Positions 9,061-17,650 of a stretch of 64,000 nt of DNA are shown piece after piece. Both the position numbers and the translations under genes were made by a program. The DNA lies in assembly GCA_965243775.1 (NCBI GenBank), contig CBDEWF010000043.1, positions 1-64,000 of the forward strand, in the 5' to 3' direction. Each line of letters opens with the position of its first letter. Position 1 is the stretch's first letter. This stretch comes from Sansalvadorimonas sp965243775 (GTDB lineage Bacteria > Pseudomonadota > Gammaproteobacteria > Pseudomonadales > Endozoicomonadaceae). Below the pieces are notes generated by a model. That model saw only the letters and a list, made by a program, of their open reading frames with translations. It was not told where the DNA came from and searched no databases.

Positions 9061-9402
9061 ATGGGATTTTTCAGCAAACTGTTTGGAAAAGATGAAGCTC
9101 AGCAGCCGGTGACTCAGCCCCAGGCGGCTGCTCCTGTATCCAGGGAAGCAGAACCTCTCTCCATAAATGCTGCAGCCGTTATTGCCCTGCTGGGGGGAGG
9201 AAGCAATATTGTTACTGTCCAGCACTGTGCTGTGACCCGTATTCGGGTAGAACTGAAAACGCCGGTGACTGATGTTGAAAAGATTTCAGCACTGGAAGGT
9301 ATTTCCGCCTGTATGGTGATCAACAATAAGGTACTCCACCTGCTGGCAGGTATGCAGGCAGGGGGGGCTGCTGAAGCGTTAAAGGCTGAACTGGCAGCCT
9401 GA
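9061..9402 (+). CDS. Stand-alone PTS IIB domain protein
   Basis: A 113-residue protein starting 16 bases after the Enzyme I fusion, in the same operon. After a short amphipathic start (MGFFSKLFGK) and a Gln/Pro linker, residues about 35-110 form a glucose-family IIB domain with the phospho-cysteine C56 in VQHCAVTRIRVEL. Its last residues resemble the C-terminus of NagE/PtsG IIB domains. PtsG already has its own IIB, so this one could feed a IIC protein made elsewhere or modulate the relay. The operon ends with a strong terminator just after it. Confidence 0.85.
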   Translation: MGFFSKLFGKDEAQQPVTQPQAAAPVSREAEPLSINAAAVIALLGGGSNIVTVQHCAVTRIRVELKTPVTDVEKISALEGISACMVINNKVLHLLAGMQAGGAAEALKAELAA

Positions 9403-9405
9403 TCG

Positions 9406-9435
9406 AAAAAGGGCTGGGTCATACCAGCCCTTTTT
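9406..9435 (+). terminator. Rho-independent terminator of the PTS operon
   Basis: AAAAAGGGCTGG pairs with CCAGCCCTTTTT around a short GTCATA loop and ends in a T-run, four bases after the IIB stop codon. Confidence 0.9.
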
Positions 9436-9590
9436 GTTCCTTTTGAAAATCGATTAAATTCTCTTCTGCTTGTTACAGTTGTCATTAAAAATAATTCTGC
9501 TGTTAGATATCCTTACAATTTCTGAACTCTGTTGTTGAATAGAAATCTATGTGGTTGCTTGATTACTGTTTAATTGAAGAGGTTTGGGTT

Positions 9591-10544
9591 ATGAATATTC
9601 TGCAGTGTGCAAATCCTTTGTCGTACTGGAAGAAAACAGAAGCTGAAGGTTCAGGTAGTGAATCCAGTGGTTCTAAAGCTAGTGATTCTAGCGGAAGGAA
9701 AGTTCGTAAAAAAAGGACGGCGCGTGGAAAAGTTAAAACCAGAGCTTCTCATGGAGGAGGACGAAAAAAGGGTAAGTCAATAAGACAGAGGTATATAAAA
9801 TTTAAGGATCCAGATAAAAATAAAAAGACTTTAAAACTTAGTTCGGAGTATAAAGATGAAGACAAAGGTGCTTATGTCTTTACTGAAAAATTTGGCAGAG
9901 GACGGAGCAAAAAAGAAAGAATCTACACTTATAAGCCGGGCTCTGATACCGTTTCTGTTAAAGTTGCTGATGTTAAAGGTAGCCAGAAACTGAATTTAAT
10001 CCATGATGACAGTGACTCAGCTATAGAGTCAGATGTTGAAACGAAAAAATCTGGCAGGAAAAATAGTAAAGCATTAAGTAAAAGAGAGATCCGTTTTAAG
10101 GATATAGATGGAAAAGAAAAGACTTTAACACTTCGTAAGAGGCATAAAAACAAAGATGGAAGTGCTTTTGTTTTCACTGAAGAAATTGTCAAAGGACGAA
10201 GTAAAAAAGAAAGAACCTACACTTATAAAGTTGATTCTGACACTGTGTCTGTTAAAGGTGCTGGGGTTTCTTCCGGGAAAAGCAAGAAGCTGCCTCTAAT
10301 TGCTGATAATAGTGACTCAAGTTCAGAATCTGATACTGAAGCTGAATCGCCAAGAAAAACAAAGGGACGAAAGAGAAAAGCAGCAGAATCTTCAAAATCT
10401 TCCAAAAAACGGAAAAAAGATGATGGATCTTCCGCTGAATCTTCTGACGAAGAACAGGAATCAGAGAAAAAAGCCAAGGCTAAAAAACTGCCCTATGCTG
10501 GAGCAAGGCACAGGCTAGGTTATATTGGTGGCAGATATTTTTGA
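9591..10544 (+). CDS. Basic repeat protein with NLS-like and acidic tracts
   Basis: A 317-residue protein of unknown function. The ATG at 9591 follows a GAAGAGG ribosome site; an in-frame start at 9549 is less likely. It contains two copies of an 85-residue unit, roughly 68-150 and 166-250. Both share RFKD/KFKD, KTL.L, a conserved VFTE, GRSKKER, YTYK, SDTVSVK and an acidic serine tail (SDS..ESD.E). The N-terminus is Ser/Gly-rich then very basic (RKVRKKRTARGK). The C-terminal part has NLS-like clusters (GRKRKAAESS, KKRKKDD) and casein-kinase-2-like acidic serines (SSAESSDEEQESE). The composition resembles eukaryotic nucleolar proteins, not ordinary bacterial ones. No signal peptide or membrane helix is seen. 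It neighbours a NADAR protein; I infer a candidate host-directed, possibly nuclear, effector. Confidence 0.6.
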   Translation: MNILQCANPLSYWKKTEAEGSGSESSGSKASDSSGRKVRKKRTARGKVKTRASHGGGRKKGKSIRQRYIKFKDPDKNKKTLKLSSEYKDEDKGAYVFTEKFGRGRSKKERIYTYKPGSDTVSVKVADVKGSQKLNLIHDDSDSAIESDVETKKSGRKNSKALSKREIRFKDIDGKEKTLTLRKRHKNKDGSAFVFTEEIVKGRSKKERTYTYKVDSDTVSVKGAGVSSGKSKKLPLIADNSDSSSESDTEAESPRKTKGRKRKAAESSKSSKKRKKDDGSSAESSDEEQESEKKAKAKKLPYAGARHRLGYIGGRYF

Positions 10545-10613
10545 TCTTCATACAGGATCGTAGAAAACCTTGTTAAAGGCAGGAGTAGGTTCTGTAGTAG
10601 TCAGGCTGCAATT

Positions 10614-10648
10614 ATTCTCCGCAAGTTTGTAAACAGCTTGCGGGGAAT
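10614..10648. repeat. Inverted repeat between two effector-like genes
   Basis: ATTCTCCGCAAG (10614-10625) pairs with CTTGCGGGGAAT (10637-10648) around an 11-base loop. It has no T-run. It lies 70 bases after the basic repeat protein and may end or process that transcript. Confidence 0.4.
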
Positions 10649-10733
10649 AGTTGTAATTATAAGATAAGCGAGGGATCAGTCATTTTCGATCAGTGACTGG
10701 GGAGTTCAGGAACGAATTTTAGGGTGGTTTGGC

Positions 10734-12077
10734 ATGTATACTTTTCGTGGTATTGGGGTACAGTATTTTTCATCTTTAAGTCCTCCGGTCACAGAGGAGG
10801 AAGAGAGTAAAGGTTCACCAGAAACTATTGAGGTGGTTAAAGGAAAAGAAACGGCAAGTCATCGCTCTCGAAAAAGGAAAAGGGTATCAATAAAACCTGC
10901 TGAAGAAGAATCAATAACGACAGTTCTTACAGAACCTCCGGTTGATAATGCATTGCCCCAGGCTTCAGCATATATCAAGGTCAAGAAATACAAGCTCACT
11001 AAGCCCATAATGCAAGTATCATCTCCCCTGTCGGAAAGTGACGATGTCAAGAAATATAAAATCACTAAGTTAGATCTGGAAAAATTTAAACAGATATTTG
11101 GAATCAAATCGGCTGATAGCGGTAATTCAAGTTCTGGTGTCGAGTGTCCTGAAATCGTTGAGGAAGAGCATATTTATACAACCGCTCTCTGGACTTCACA
11201 TGCCGGTGATATGGATACTTTCGGAACAGATGGAGTCCTGCGTTTTTATCATGAGGATGAAAATGACAGAGAGTTTACCAATACATTTCCATGTCCAATT
11301 CAAGTCGGAGATCATAAATACCTCTCAGTAGAACACTGTGTTCAATGTCAGAAGTATGGAGGTCCGGAGGATGAACTGGGTGAACTTCTTGTTGGAGAAA
11401 ACCCGACTGCCGGACTTGACCCTCTTGAAGCCAGGGAATATATGGATGAGAATCACAGGGATGAATCTATCCCCGAACACTGTTGGTTAATGTGCTGTAA
11501 CCGTGTCATGAGGGAGGCTTTACGGGAAAAGTTTAATTTTCATAATTACCCGAATCTTGCTGTCAAGCTAATGATGACCCTTCCACAATATCCAATTCTT
11601 GCTGAGAACAGCCCTAGGGACGACTTCTGGGGAGTAGGGTATAAGAAAGAACACAAGGAGTGTAAGAAAGAATTCCAAAAACATAAGAAAAATCATAATA
11701 AATGTAAAAAATACCACAGGGGGTGTGGACAGAACAGACTGGGCCTGTTGTTGATGGAGCGCAGAAGTGTTTTACGGGAACAGTGGTGCCAGATGAATGC
11801 AAGGGAGCAGCGTTACCTGAAACGGACAGTGCCAACGATCAAGTGTGATGAGTATGTCAAAAACGCCAGTTATATTGAAGATGCTCATTTGAAGATTCCT
11901 GAATATGGCTTATCGGTTTGTGAACGTAGTGATTTAGAAGACCTTAAAGATAAATCTAAAAAGAGCAGGGACTTGGTGGTACCGCCTTTGATTGAGAAGT
12001 CAGAACGCCCTGGAAAGCGTTCTACGATCCGCAATAAACCACCAGCTCCCACCACGGACAGGCATAGACGCAAGTAG
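10734..12077 (+). CDS. NADAR-domain protein with Cys/His-rich insertion
   Basis: A 447-residue protein with a NADAR (YbiA-like) domain at about 165-352. The family landmarks are present: LRFYHED, FTNTFPCPI, YLSVEHCVQCQKY, VMREALREKF, DDFWGVG and NRLGLLLMERR. NADAR proteins act on ADP-ribose-linked or riboflavin-pathway compounds, and some reverse guanine ADP-ribosylation. Between DFWGVG and NRLG, where family members normally have a short glycine loop, there is a 28-residue lysine-rich insertion (304-331) with C310, H317, H321, C324, H328 and C331 in a zinc-finger-like spacing. The first 160 residues look disordered, with a basic cluster (RSRKRKR) and two VKKYK.TK repeats. There is no partner DarT-like toxin next to it. 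The AT-rich base use and eukaryote-like additions suggest a host-directed protein; the target is unknown. Confidence 0.75.
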   Translation: MYTFRGIGVQYFSSLSPPVTEEEESKGSPETIEVVKGKETASHRSRKRKRVSIKPAEEESITTVLTEPPVDNALPQASAYIKVKKYKLTKPIMQVSSPLSESDDVKKYKITKLDLEKFKQIFGIKSADSGNSSSGVECPEIVEEEHIYTTALWTSHAGDMDTFGTDGVLRFYHEDENDREFTNTFPCPIQVGDHKYLSVEHCVQCQKYGGPEDELGELLVGENPTAGLDPLEAREYMDENHRDESIPEHCWLMCCNRVMREALREKFNFHNYPNLAVKLMMTLPQYPILAENSPRDDFWGVGYKKEHKECKKEFQKHKKNHNKCKKYHRGCGQNRLGLLLMERRSVLREQWCQMNAREQRYLKRTVPTIKCDEYVKNASYIEDAHLKIPEYGLSVCERSDLEDLKDKSKKSRDLVVPPLIEKSERPGKRSTIRNKPPAPTTDRHRRK

Positions 12078-12345
12078 GAGAGTGAACCTGCTGAAACAGT
12101 TAGATGATAGTTTGTAAGTATGTAAGTCTCTTTTCAGGGCAACTGTTGTCATATATATAGAATAATAAATTCTAAATAAGCCGTATTATATTCTTTATCA
12201 TTATTGATATAGTTTGGCTCCCGCTAATAAAACAGCCACGTGCCCTACGGGGTAAATGATCTCTCCTGAACATGAAAGTATGGGGGCATTTCCATGGCTA
12301 AAAGCAGTTAAACCGCGGGATCTTATGATAACAACGGAGTTCACC

Positions 12346-13257
12346 ATGAGCTCGGATTACAGCCTGAATCACCTTCGTCAGCTGGAAGCTGAAAGCATAC
12401 ACATTATTCGTGAAGTTGCCGCTGAGTTTGATAACCCGGTAATGATGTACTCAATCGGGAAAGATTCCTCGGTCATGCTGCACCTGGCACGCAAAGCTTT
12501 CTACCCTGGACGTATCCCCTTTCCCCTGCTGCATATAGATTCCAACTGGAAGTTCCGGGAAATGATTGAGTTTCGGGATCAGCAGGCTAAAAAGTTTGAC
12601 TTGGAGCTTATTGTTCATAAAAACCTGGAAGGGATAGCTGCCGGTGTTGGTCCCTTCACCCATGGCAGCGCCAGGCATACGGATATCATGAAAACCCAGG
12701 CCTTGCGCCAGGCTCTCGATAAATATGGTTTTGATGCCGCCTTTGGGGGGGCTCGCCGGGATGAGGAAAAGTCCCGGGCCAAGGAGCGAGTTTACTCTTT
12801 CCGTGACCGCAACCATCGCTGGGACCCGAAGAACCAGCGTCCGGAGCTCTGGAACACCTATAACGGCAAACATGAAAAGGGTGAGAGTATTCGGGTGTTC
12901 CCGCTGTCTAACTGGACCGAGCTGGATATCTGGCAGTATATCTGGCTGGAAAATATTGAGATTGTCCCTCTCTATTATTCCGCTAAACGCCCGGTGGTCG
13001 AGCGAGATGGGTTACAGATCATGGTGGACGATGATCGTATACCCCTGGGAGAGAATGAACTTCCGGAATTGAAATCAGTGCGTTTTCGGACGCTGGGTTG
13101 TTATCCGCTAACCGGCGCTGTGGAATCTGAAGCCACGACTCTGCCGGAAATCATTCAGGAAATGCTACTGACCACAACATCAGAGCGGCAGGGGCGAGCT
13201 ATTGACTATGACTCCTCCGGTTCCATGGAGAAGAAGAAGCAGGAGGGGTACTTCTGA
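12346..13257 (+). CDS. cysD: Sulfate adenylyltransferase subunit 2
   Basis: CysD, the catalytic subunit that makes adenosine phosphosulfate from sulfate and ATP for sulfur assimilation. The 303-residue protein begins MSSDYSLNHLRQLEAESIHI from the ATG at 12346, preceded by CGGAG; earlier in-frame starts add a non-homologous leader. The PP-loop motif reads YSIGKDSSVMLHL, and FGGARRDEEKSRAKER is the adenylyl-sulfate signature. The gene overlaps cysN by one base (TGATG), so the two are coupled and made in equal amounts. No cys regulator or transporter is in view. Confidence 0.96.
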   Translation: MSSDYSLNHLRQLEAESIHIIREVAAEFDNPVMMYSIGKDSSVMLHLARKAFYPGRIPFPLLHIDSNWKFREMIEFRDQQAKKFDLELIVHKNLEGIAAGVGPFTHGSARHTDIMKTQALRQALDKYGFDAAFGGARRDEEKSRAKERVYSFRDRNHRWDPKNQRPELWNTYNGKHEKGESIRVFPLSNWTELDIWQYIWLENIEIVPLYYSAKRPVVERDGLQIMVDDDRIPLGENELPELKSVRFRTLGCYPLTGAVESEATTLPEIIQEMLLTTTSERQGRAIDYDSSGSMEKKKQEGYF

Positions 13258-14858
13258 TGAGTCACCAGTCCGAACTGATCCAGTCCGATATTCTCAGCTA
13301 CCTCAAGCAACATGAGAATAAAGAACTTCTGCGCTTCCTTACCTGTGGCAGCGTTGATGATGGCAAAAGTACGTTGATAGGCCGTCTACTGCATGACAGC
13401 AAGATGATTTATGAAGATCAGCTGGCTGCTGTTGCCGGCGACAGCAAAAGGGTAGGAACCCAGGGAGAGAAACTGGACCTGGCCCTGCTGGTGGATGGTC
13501 TGCAGGCCGAACGTGAACAGGGCATAACTATTGATGTAGCCTACCGTTATTTCTCCACTGAAAAACGGAAATTTATTATTGCCGATACTCCTGGGCATGA
13601 GCAGTACACCCGCAATATGGCTACTGGAGCTTCTACCTGTGACTTGGCGGTTATTCTGGTTGATGCACGTTATGGTGTGGTGACCCAGACCCGTCGTCAT
13701 AGCTTTATTGCCAGCCTTCTCGGTATCAAGCATATCGTGGTGGCAGTCAACAAAATAGATCTGGTGGAATACCAGCAGGATGTTTTTGAAAATATCCGCA
13801 ACGATTACCTTGATTTTGCTGAACCCCTTGCGGTCAGTGATATCCGCTTTGTTCCGGTATCTGCCCTTGAAGGCGATAATGTTGTTTATGCCAGTGAGCA
13901 CACCCCCTGGTATACCGGCCAGACTTTGATGACGTTACTGGAATCCATTGATATTGATGGTGACCGTAATCTGGATGATTTTCGTTTTCCGGTACAGTAT
14001 GTCAACCGCCCCAATCTGGATTTTCGTGGCTTTTCCGGAACCATCGCATCCGGTGTTATCAAGCGGGAAGATGAAGTAGTCACTCTGCCGTCAGGGAAGA
14101 GCAGCCAGATCAGAGAAATCGTGACTTTGGATGGCAGTCTGGAACAGGCCTATGCCGGGCAGGCTGTTACCCTGACTCTAAAAGACGAGATAGATATCAG
14201 CCGTGGTGACATGCTGGTGAAGGTTAACGCCAAACCTTTGCAGGCCAGAGACCTGGATGCCATGGTCGTGTGGATGGGAGAGAACGCTCTTCTGCCCGGA
14301 CGACAGTACGATATAAAGATCGGCACAGTGAGCACCTCAGGTCAGGTTAGCGGCATTCAGCATCGAGTTGATATAAATACCCTGGAACAGCAGGCTGCCG
14401 ACAGTTTGTCCCTGAACGAGATTGGACTCTGTCGTTTGTCACTGTCTAAACCGGTTGTGTTCGACAGCTATCAATCGAACCGTGCCACCGGAGCTTTTAT
14501 TATTATTGATCGCCTGACCAATGTGACTGTTGGAGCGGGAATGATTAAGGGGGTTGCAGAATCAGTCAAGGAGCACCCTGTTACTCCGGAAGAGAGAGCC
14601 GCCCGCCTTGGACAAAAGGCGTTGGTCGTGCAACTGCCGGGATTATCAGTTAACCAGCTGAGCCTTCTGGAGCGTAAGCTGTTTGACCGGGGATTTTCAG
14701 TTGTGTGTCAGGAGCAGGCTGATGCTGAAAAAGAGTTGCTTCTGACCGGCCTCGGGTTTGTTGTTTTAACCCGGGAAAGTGCTTTGTGCCCAGCTCATTC
14801 CGTTGCTGCCTGTGATAACGACCCTGTAGATACTGTCTGCCAACTTATCTCTCCTTAG
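13257..14858 (+). CDS. cysN: Sulfate adenylyltransferase subunit 1 with degenerate CysC-like tail
   Basis: CysN, the GTPase that drives ATP sulfurylase. The GTP-binding motifs are intact: GSVDDGKST (31-39), ADTPGHEQYTRNMATGAS and AVNKIDLV. Elongation-factor-like beta-barrels follow. The protein has 533 residues, about 55 more than a plain CysN but about 100 fewer than a CysN-CysC fusion. The extra tail from residue 445 (EERAARLGQKALVVQLPGLS, then a LLERKLFDRGFSVV segment) follows the start of APS kinase, where the family reads GLSGSGKST and then a LE..L...G pattern. Here the P-loop glycines and lysine are gone. I infer a shrunken, inactive APS-kinase domain, so a separate CysC should exist elsewhere. 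A terminator follows. Confidence 0.94.
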   Translation: MSHQSELIQSDILSYLKQHENKELLRFLTCGSVDDGKSTLIGRLLHDSKMIYEDQLAAVAGDSKRVGTQGEKLDLALLVDGLQAEREQGITIDVAYRYFSTEKRKFIIADTPGHEQYTRNMATGASTCDLAVILVDARYGVVTQTRRHSFIASLLGIKHIVVAVNKIDLVEYQQDVFENIRNDYLDFAEPLAVSDIRFVPVSALEGDNVVYASEHTPWYTGQTLMTLLESIDIDGDRNLDDFRFPVQYVNRPNLDFRGFSGTIASGVIKREDEVVTLPSGKSSQIREIVTLDGSLEQAYAGQAVTLTLKDEIDISRGDMLVKVNAKPLQARDLDAMVVWMGENALLPGRQYDIKIGTVSTSGQVSGIQHRVDINTLEQQAADSLSLNEIGLCRLSLSKPVVFDSYQSNRATGAFIIIDRLTNVTVGAGMIKGVAESVKEHPVTPEERAARLGQKALVVQLPGLSVNQLSLLERKLFDRGFSVVCQEQADAEKELLLTGLGFVVLTRESALCPAHSVAACDNDPVDTVCQLISP

Positions 14859-14866
14859 AAAGTAAG

Positions 14867-14891
14867 CCCCCGGTTCTCCGGGGGTATTTTT
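14867..14891 (+). terminator. Terminator of cysDN
   Basis: CCCCCGG, a TTCT loop and CCGGGGG, followed by TATTTTT, eight bases after the cysN stop codon. Confidence 0.9.
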
Positions 14892-15259
14892 CACAACCAA
14901 GCATAACGCACCAGCTGTTAACGCCTGCAATTGGGATGCTAAACCAAAGGCATTTAGTTTTTCGGGTGATTTTAAAGTTACCCACAGGAATCCTGATTAA
15001 CCCTCTGGATGAGCTGTGGATAAGTTGCTTTGTTTCTGAACTGCCAAGAGTGTAGCTGAACTGTCCGTTTTCTGAACAGGATACTTGTTACATAAAAGCG
15101 CGCTTATGTTTTACACTCATCTATCAGGGGCATGAGTGAAAGAGGCTGGAAGCCATGGGGTTTGACTGAATGTCCAGAAACCGGGCGAAGGATCCTGGGG
15201 AACAGGGACACAGGGTTCTGTGTCTACATTTATGGCGTTTATATACAAGGATGTCGGCT
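14892..15259. other. Intergenic region, no gene seen
   Basis: No coding region is supported. The segment 15090-15120 (TTGTTACATAAAAGCGCGCT and TTTACACT) could be the promoter of the dead PP2C gene that follows, but I cannot assign boxes firmly. Confidence 0.35.
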
Positions 15260-15975
15260 ATGTTTAAATGGCTTAAACGCGTGACAGGCTCTACTTCGAC
15301 AGCTCCGTCAGCGCCTCCTGTTGCTCCACCACAATCCGCAAGAAGTTTTGGTCGTGGTCCGTAGGGTTGCAATACATGAAACAAGCTCAGCGTTGCTTAA
15401 TGGTCAGTCAATGGAAGTTGGCTGTTATCAATTAGATCATGGCAAAGAGGGCATTAAATCACGGTATACTGTTGAGAGTTATAATCCACTACCACCCGTG
15501 CCATTTGTCGTTGATACGGGTGGCGCTGTCACACAGGTCAGTGAGGATGCAACGGCTTCAGATCCTCGCTACCGGAAATCAGTGATAAAGCGACAGGGAG
15601 AAATACTTCAGGGTGCTGGTGATATTCCACGTGTTGGAGGTACTCTTATACCCGCCAGGGGGTTCGGGGATTCGCACAAGGCAGGTATTTCTGCCCGCCC
15701 CAAAATTACCGAAAAAGAGATCAATATTGGTGATATTGTCATTATCGCTTCTGATGGTGTATGGGACTGGTTACCTCCAGATGTCGTTGCCGAGGCTGTT
15801 CAGTCCTTCAGAGAAAAAACTACACAGTTGAACAAATGGCCCAAGGGATTGTGAATATGGCCTACGAGGTTTATCGCAGATTTGCAGACAAAAAAAGCGG
15901 GAGAAGAATGAGGATATAGGTCCCAGGGATGATTTATCTGCTGCGGTCATCATCAAAACTGCATCTTCAGTCTGA
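15260..15975 (+). pseudogene. PP2C-type protein phosphatase, broken by frameshifts
   Basis: Four pieces in different frames add up to the ends of a PP2C phosphatase. An ATG at 15260 (AAGGA eight bases before) opens MFKWLKRVTGSTSTAPSAPP but stops at 15364. A second frame (15321-15854) holds the PP2C core GGTLIPARGFGDSHKAG and IVIIASDGVWDWLP, matching the family's 'GD' and 'SDG.WD' metal-binding motifs. Near 15830 the frame shifts again to EQMAQGIVNMAYEVYRRFAD. After a run of seven A's near 15892 a third shift gives EDIGPRDDLSAAVIIKTAS, the family's C-terminal 'DD' strand, ending at 15975. The central DGHGG region is missing, so an internal deletion is likely. PP2C and kinase remnants in one window suggest turnover of host-signalling genes. 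Confidence 0.75.
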
Positions 15976-16378
15976 TAAAAAGCTGTTTAACCCATGGGTA
16001 GATAGCACCTATAAGACATACAACCTGCTTATGGCCGTTTGAACACTGTACTCCCCGATAAAAGCCTGTAAAAGTTGGCATAAACGTACGTAGAAAAAAT
16101 GTGGCAAGTACGAACATGAAAAGAGTTATCAAATAAGGTTATGAAGAACAGTAAAGATAATGTTATGAAATATATGGAATAAATGAACAAAAATGTTTGT
16201 TTTTGTCTCTATCACTGGTGGTATTACCTAGGCAGCAGACAGGGAATCTGCTAGGTGTTTGTGCTATCGCCACCCTTCCGGATTAACAGTAATATGCTTT
16301 CCGTTTTGTAATTTTACCTGCCGCTTCTATGTTCAATAGAAGTGTTGATAATTCCCCTGGACCCATTCCGGAGCCATG
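15976..16378. other. Intergenic region upstream of kbl
   Basis: No gene is supported. It should hold the kbl-tdh promoter. The last 60 bases are typical leader sequence, ending in a CGGAG ribosome site. Confidence 0.35.
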
Positions 16379-17575
16379 ATGAAATCTGCATTTTACGATC
16401 AGTTATCCACACAGCTGGAAGAACTGAAACAGCAAGGCCTGTATAAGGACGAGCGCGTAATTACTTCACAGCAGTCTTCCGATATCACCGTTACTGGCGG
16501 TGAACATGTTCTTAACTTCTGTGCCAATAATTATCTTGGCCTGGCGAATGCGCCAGAGCTGATTGAGGCAGGCAAGAAGGCTCTGGACAAGTATGGCTAC
16601 GGCATGGCGTCTGTTCGCTTTATCTGCGGTACTCAAGATGTTCATAAGGAACTGGAAAACCGTATGTCCGAGTTCCTGGGCATGGAAGACACCATTCTGT
16701 ACTCCTCCTGCTTCGATGCTAATGCCGGTCTGTTTGAAACCGTATTGAGTGCTGAAGATGCGATTATCAGCGACTCCCTGAACCACGCCTCCATCATTGA
16801 TGGCGTGCGTCTGTGCAAGGCCAAGCGTTTCCGTTACGACAATAACGATATGGCCTCTCTGGAAGAGCAGCTGAAAGCCGCTGATGCTGCCGGCTGCCGT
16901 CACAAGATGATCGCTACCGATGGTGTCTTCTCCATGGACGGCATTATTGCCAACCTGCAGGGTATCTGTGATCTGGCAGACAAGTACAACGCGCTGGTTA
17001 TGGTTGATGACTCCCACGCTGTTGGCTTTGTTGGTGATAAGGGCCGTGGTACTCACGAATACTGTGAAGTGATGAGCCGTGTCGATATCATCACCGGTAC
17101 TCTGGGCAAGGCCATGGGTGGCGCTTCCGGCGGTTACACCTCTGGTAAGAAAGAAGTGATTGCCTGGTTGCGCAACCGCTCCCGTCCCTACCTGTTCTCC
17201 AACACTCTGTGCCCAACCATCGCTTCCGCAACCCTGAAGGTTCTGGATATGCTGGCTGCTGGTGATGATCTGCGTGCCCGTCTGCGTGACAACGCTGCTT
17301 ACTTCCGTGCAGAAATGGAAAAGCATGGCTTTACCCTGGCTGGTAAAGACCACCCAATCATTCCCGTTATGCTGGGCGATGCAGCTCTGGCTAAAGACTT
17401 TGCGGACCGCATGCTGAAAGAAGGCATTTATGTCATTGCCTTTAGCTTCCCGGTTGTTCCCAATGGCAAGGCCCGTATCCGCACCCAGATGTCTGCTGCT
17501 CACACCAAAGAGCAGATTGACCTTCTGGTTGCTGCTTTTGCCAAGGTTGGCCGTGAACTGAAAGTGATCAGCTAA
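16379..17575 (+). CDS. kbl: Glycine C-acetyltransferase (2-amino-3-ketobutyrate CoA ligase)
   Basis: A 398-residue PLP enzyme that splits 2-amino-3-oxobutyrate with CoA into glycine and acetyl-CoA, the second step of threonine breakdown. It aligns along its full length with E. coli Kbl: NFCANNYLGLAN, ASVRFICGTQD, ILYSSCFDANAGLFE, DDSHAVGFVG and the PLP-lysine motif TGTLGKAMGGASGGY. Two ATGs are adjacent (16376 and 16379); CGGAG lies two bases before the first and five before the second, so the second is preferred. It shares an operon with tdh, whose product makes its substrate. Confidence 0.96.
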   Translation: MKSAFYDQLSTQLEELKQQGLYKDERVITSQQSSDITVTGGEHVLNFCANNYLGLANAPELIEAGKKALDKYGYGMASVRFICGTQDVHKELENRMSEFLGMEDTILYSSCFDANAGLFETVLSAEDAIISDSLNHASIIDGVRLCKAKRFRYDNNDMASLEEQLKAADAAGCRHKMIATDGVFSMDGIIANLQGICDLADKYNALVMVDDSHAVGFVGDKGRGTHEYCEVMSRVDIITGTLGKAMGGASGGYTSGKKEVIAWLRNRSRPYLFSNTLCPTIASATLKVLDMLAAGDDLRARLRDNAAYFRAEMEKHGFTLAGKDHPIIPVMLGDAALAKDFADRMLKEGIYVIAFSFPVVPNGKARIRTQMSAAHTKEQIDLLVAAFAKVGRELKVIS

Positions 17576-17612
17576 GCTCTAAAGCAAATAACGAACGATA
17601 GCATTAATGTTT

Positions 17613-17637
17613 TGAGCCACCAGGAATCGGTGGCTCA
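17613..17637 (+). promoter_or_regulatory. Stem-loop between kbl and tdh
   Basis: TGAGCCACC and GGTGGCTCA form a perfect 9-bp stem with a 7-base loop, ending just before the ACGGAG ribosome site of tdh. It has no T-run. It could stabilise the tdh message or set the ratio of the two enzymes. Confidence 0.55.
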
Positions 17638-17650
17638 CGGAGTACGCCCC

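Noticed and set aside
6369..9077. 902-codon minus-strand open frame opposite the PTS fusion gene
   Set aside because: It mirrors the coding strand of a clear EIIA-HPr-EI gene and has low-complexity His/Gln/Asn-rich composition with no family motifs; it is an antisense artefact.
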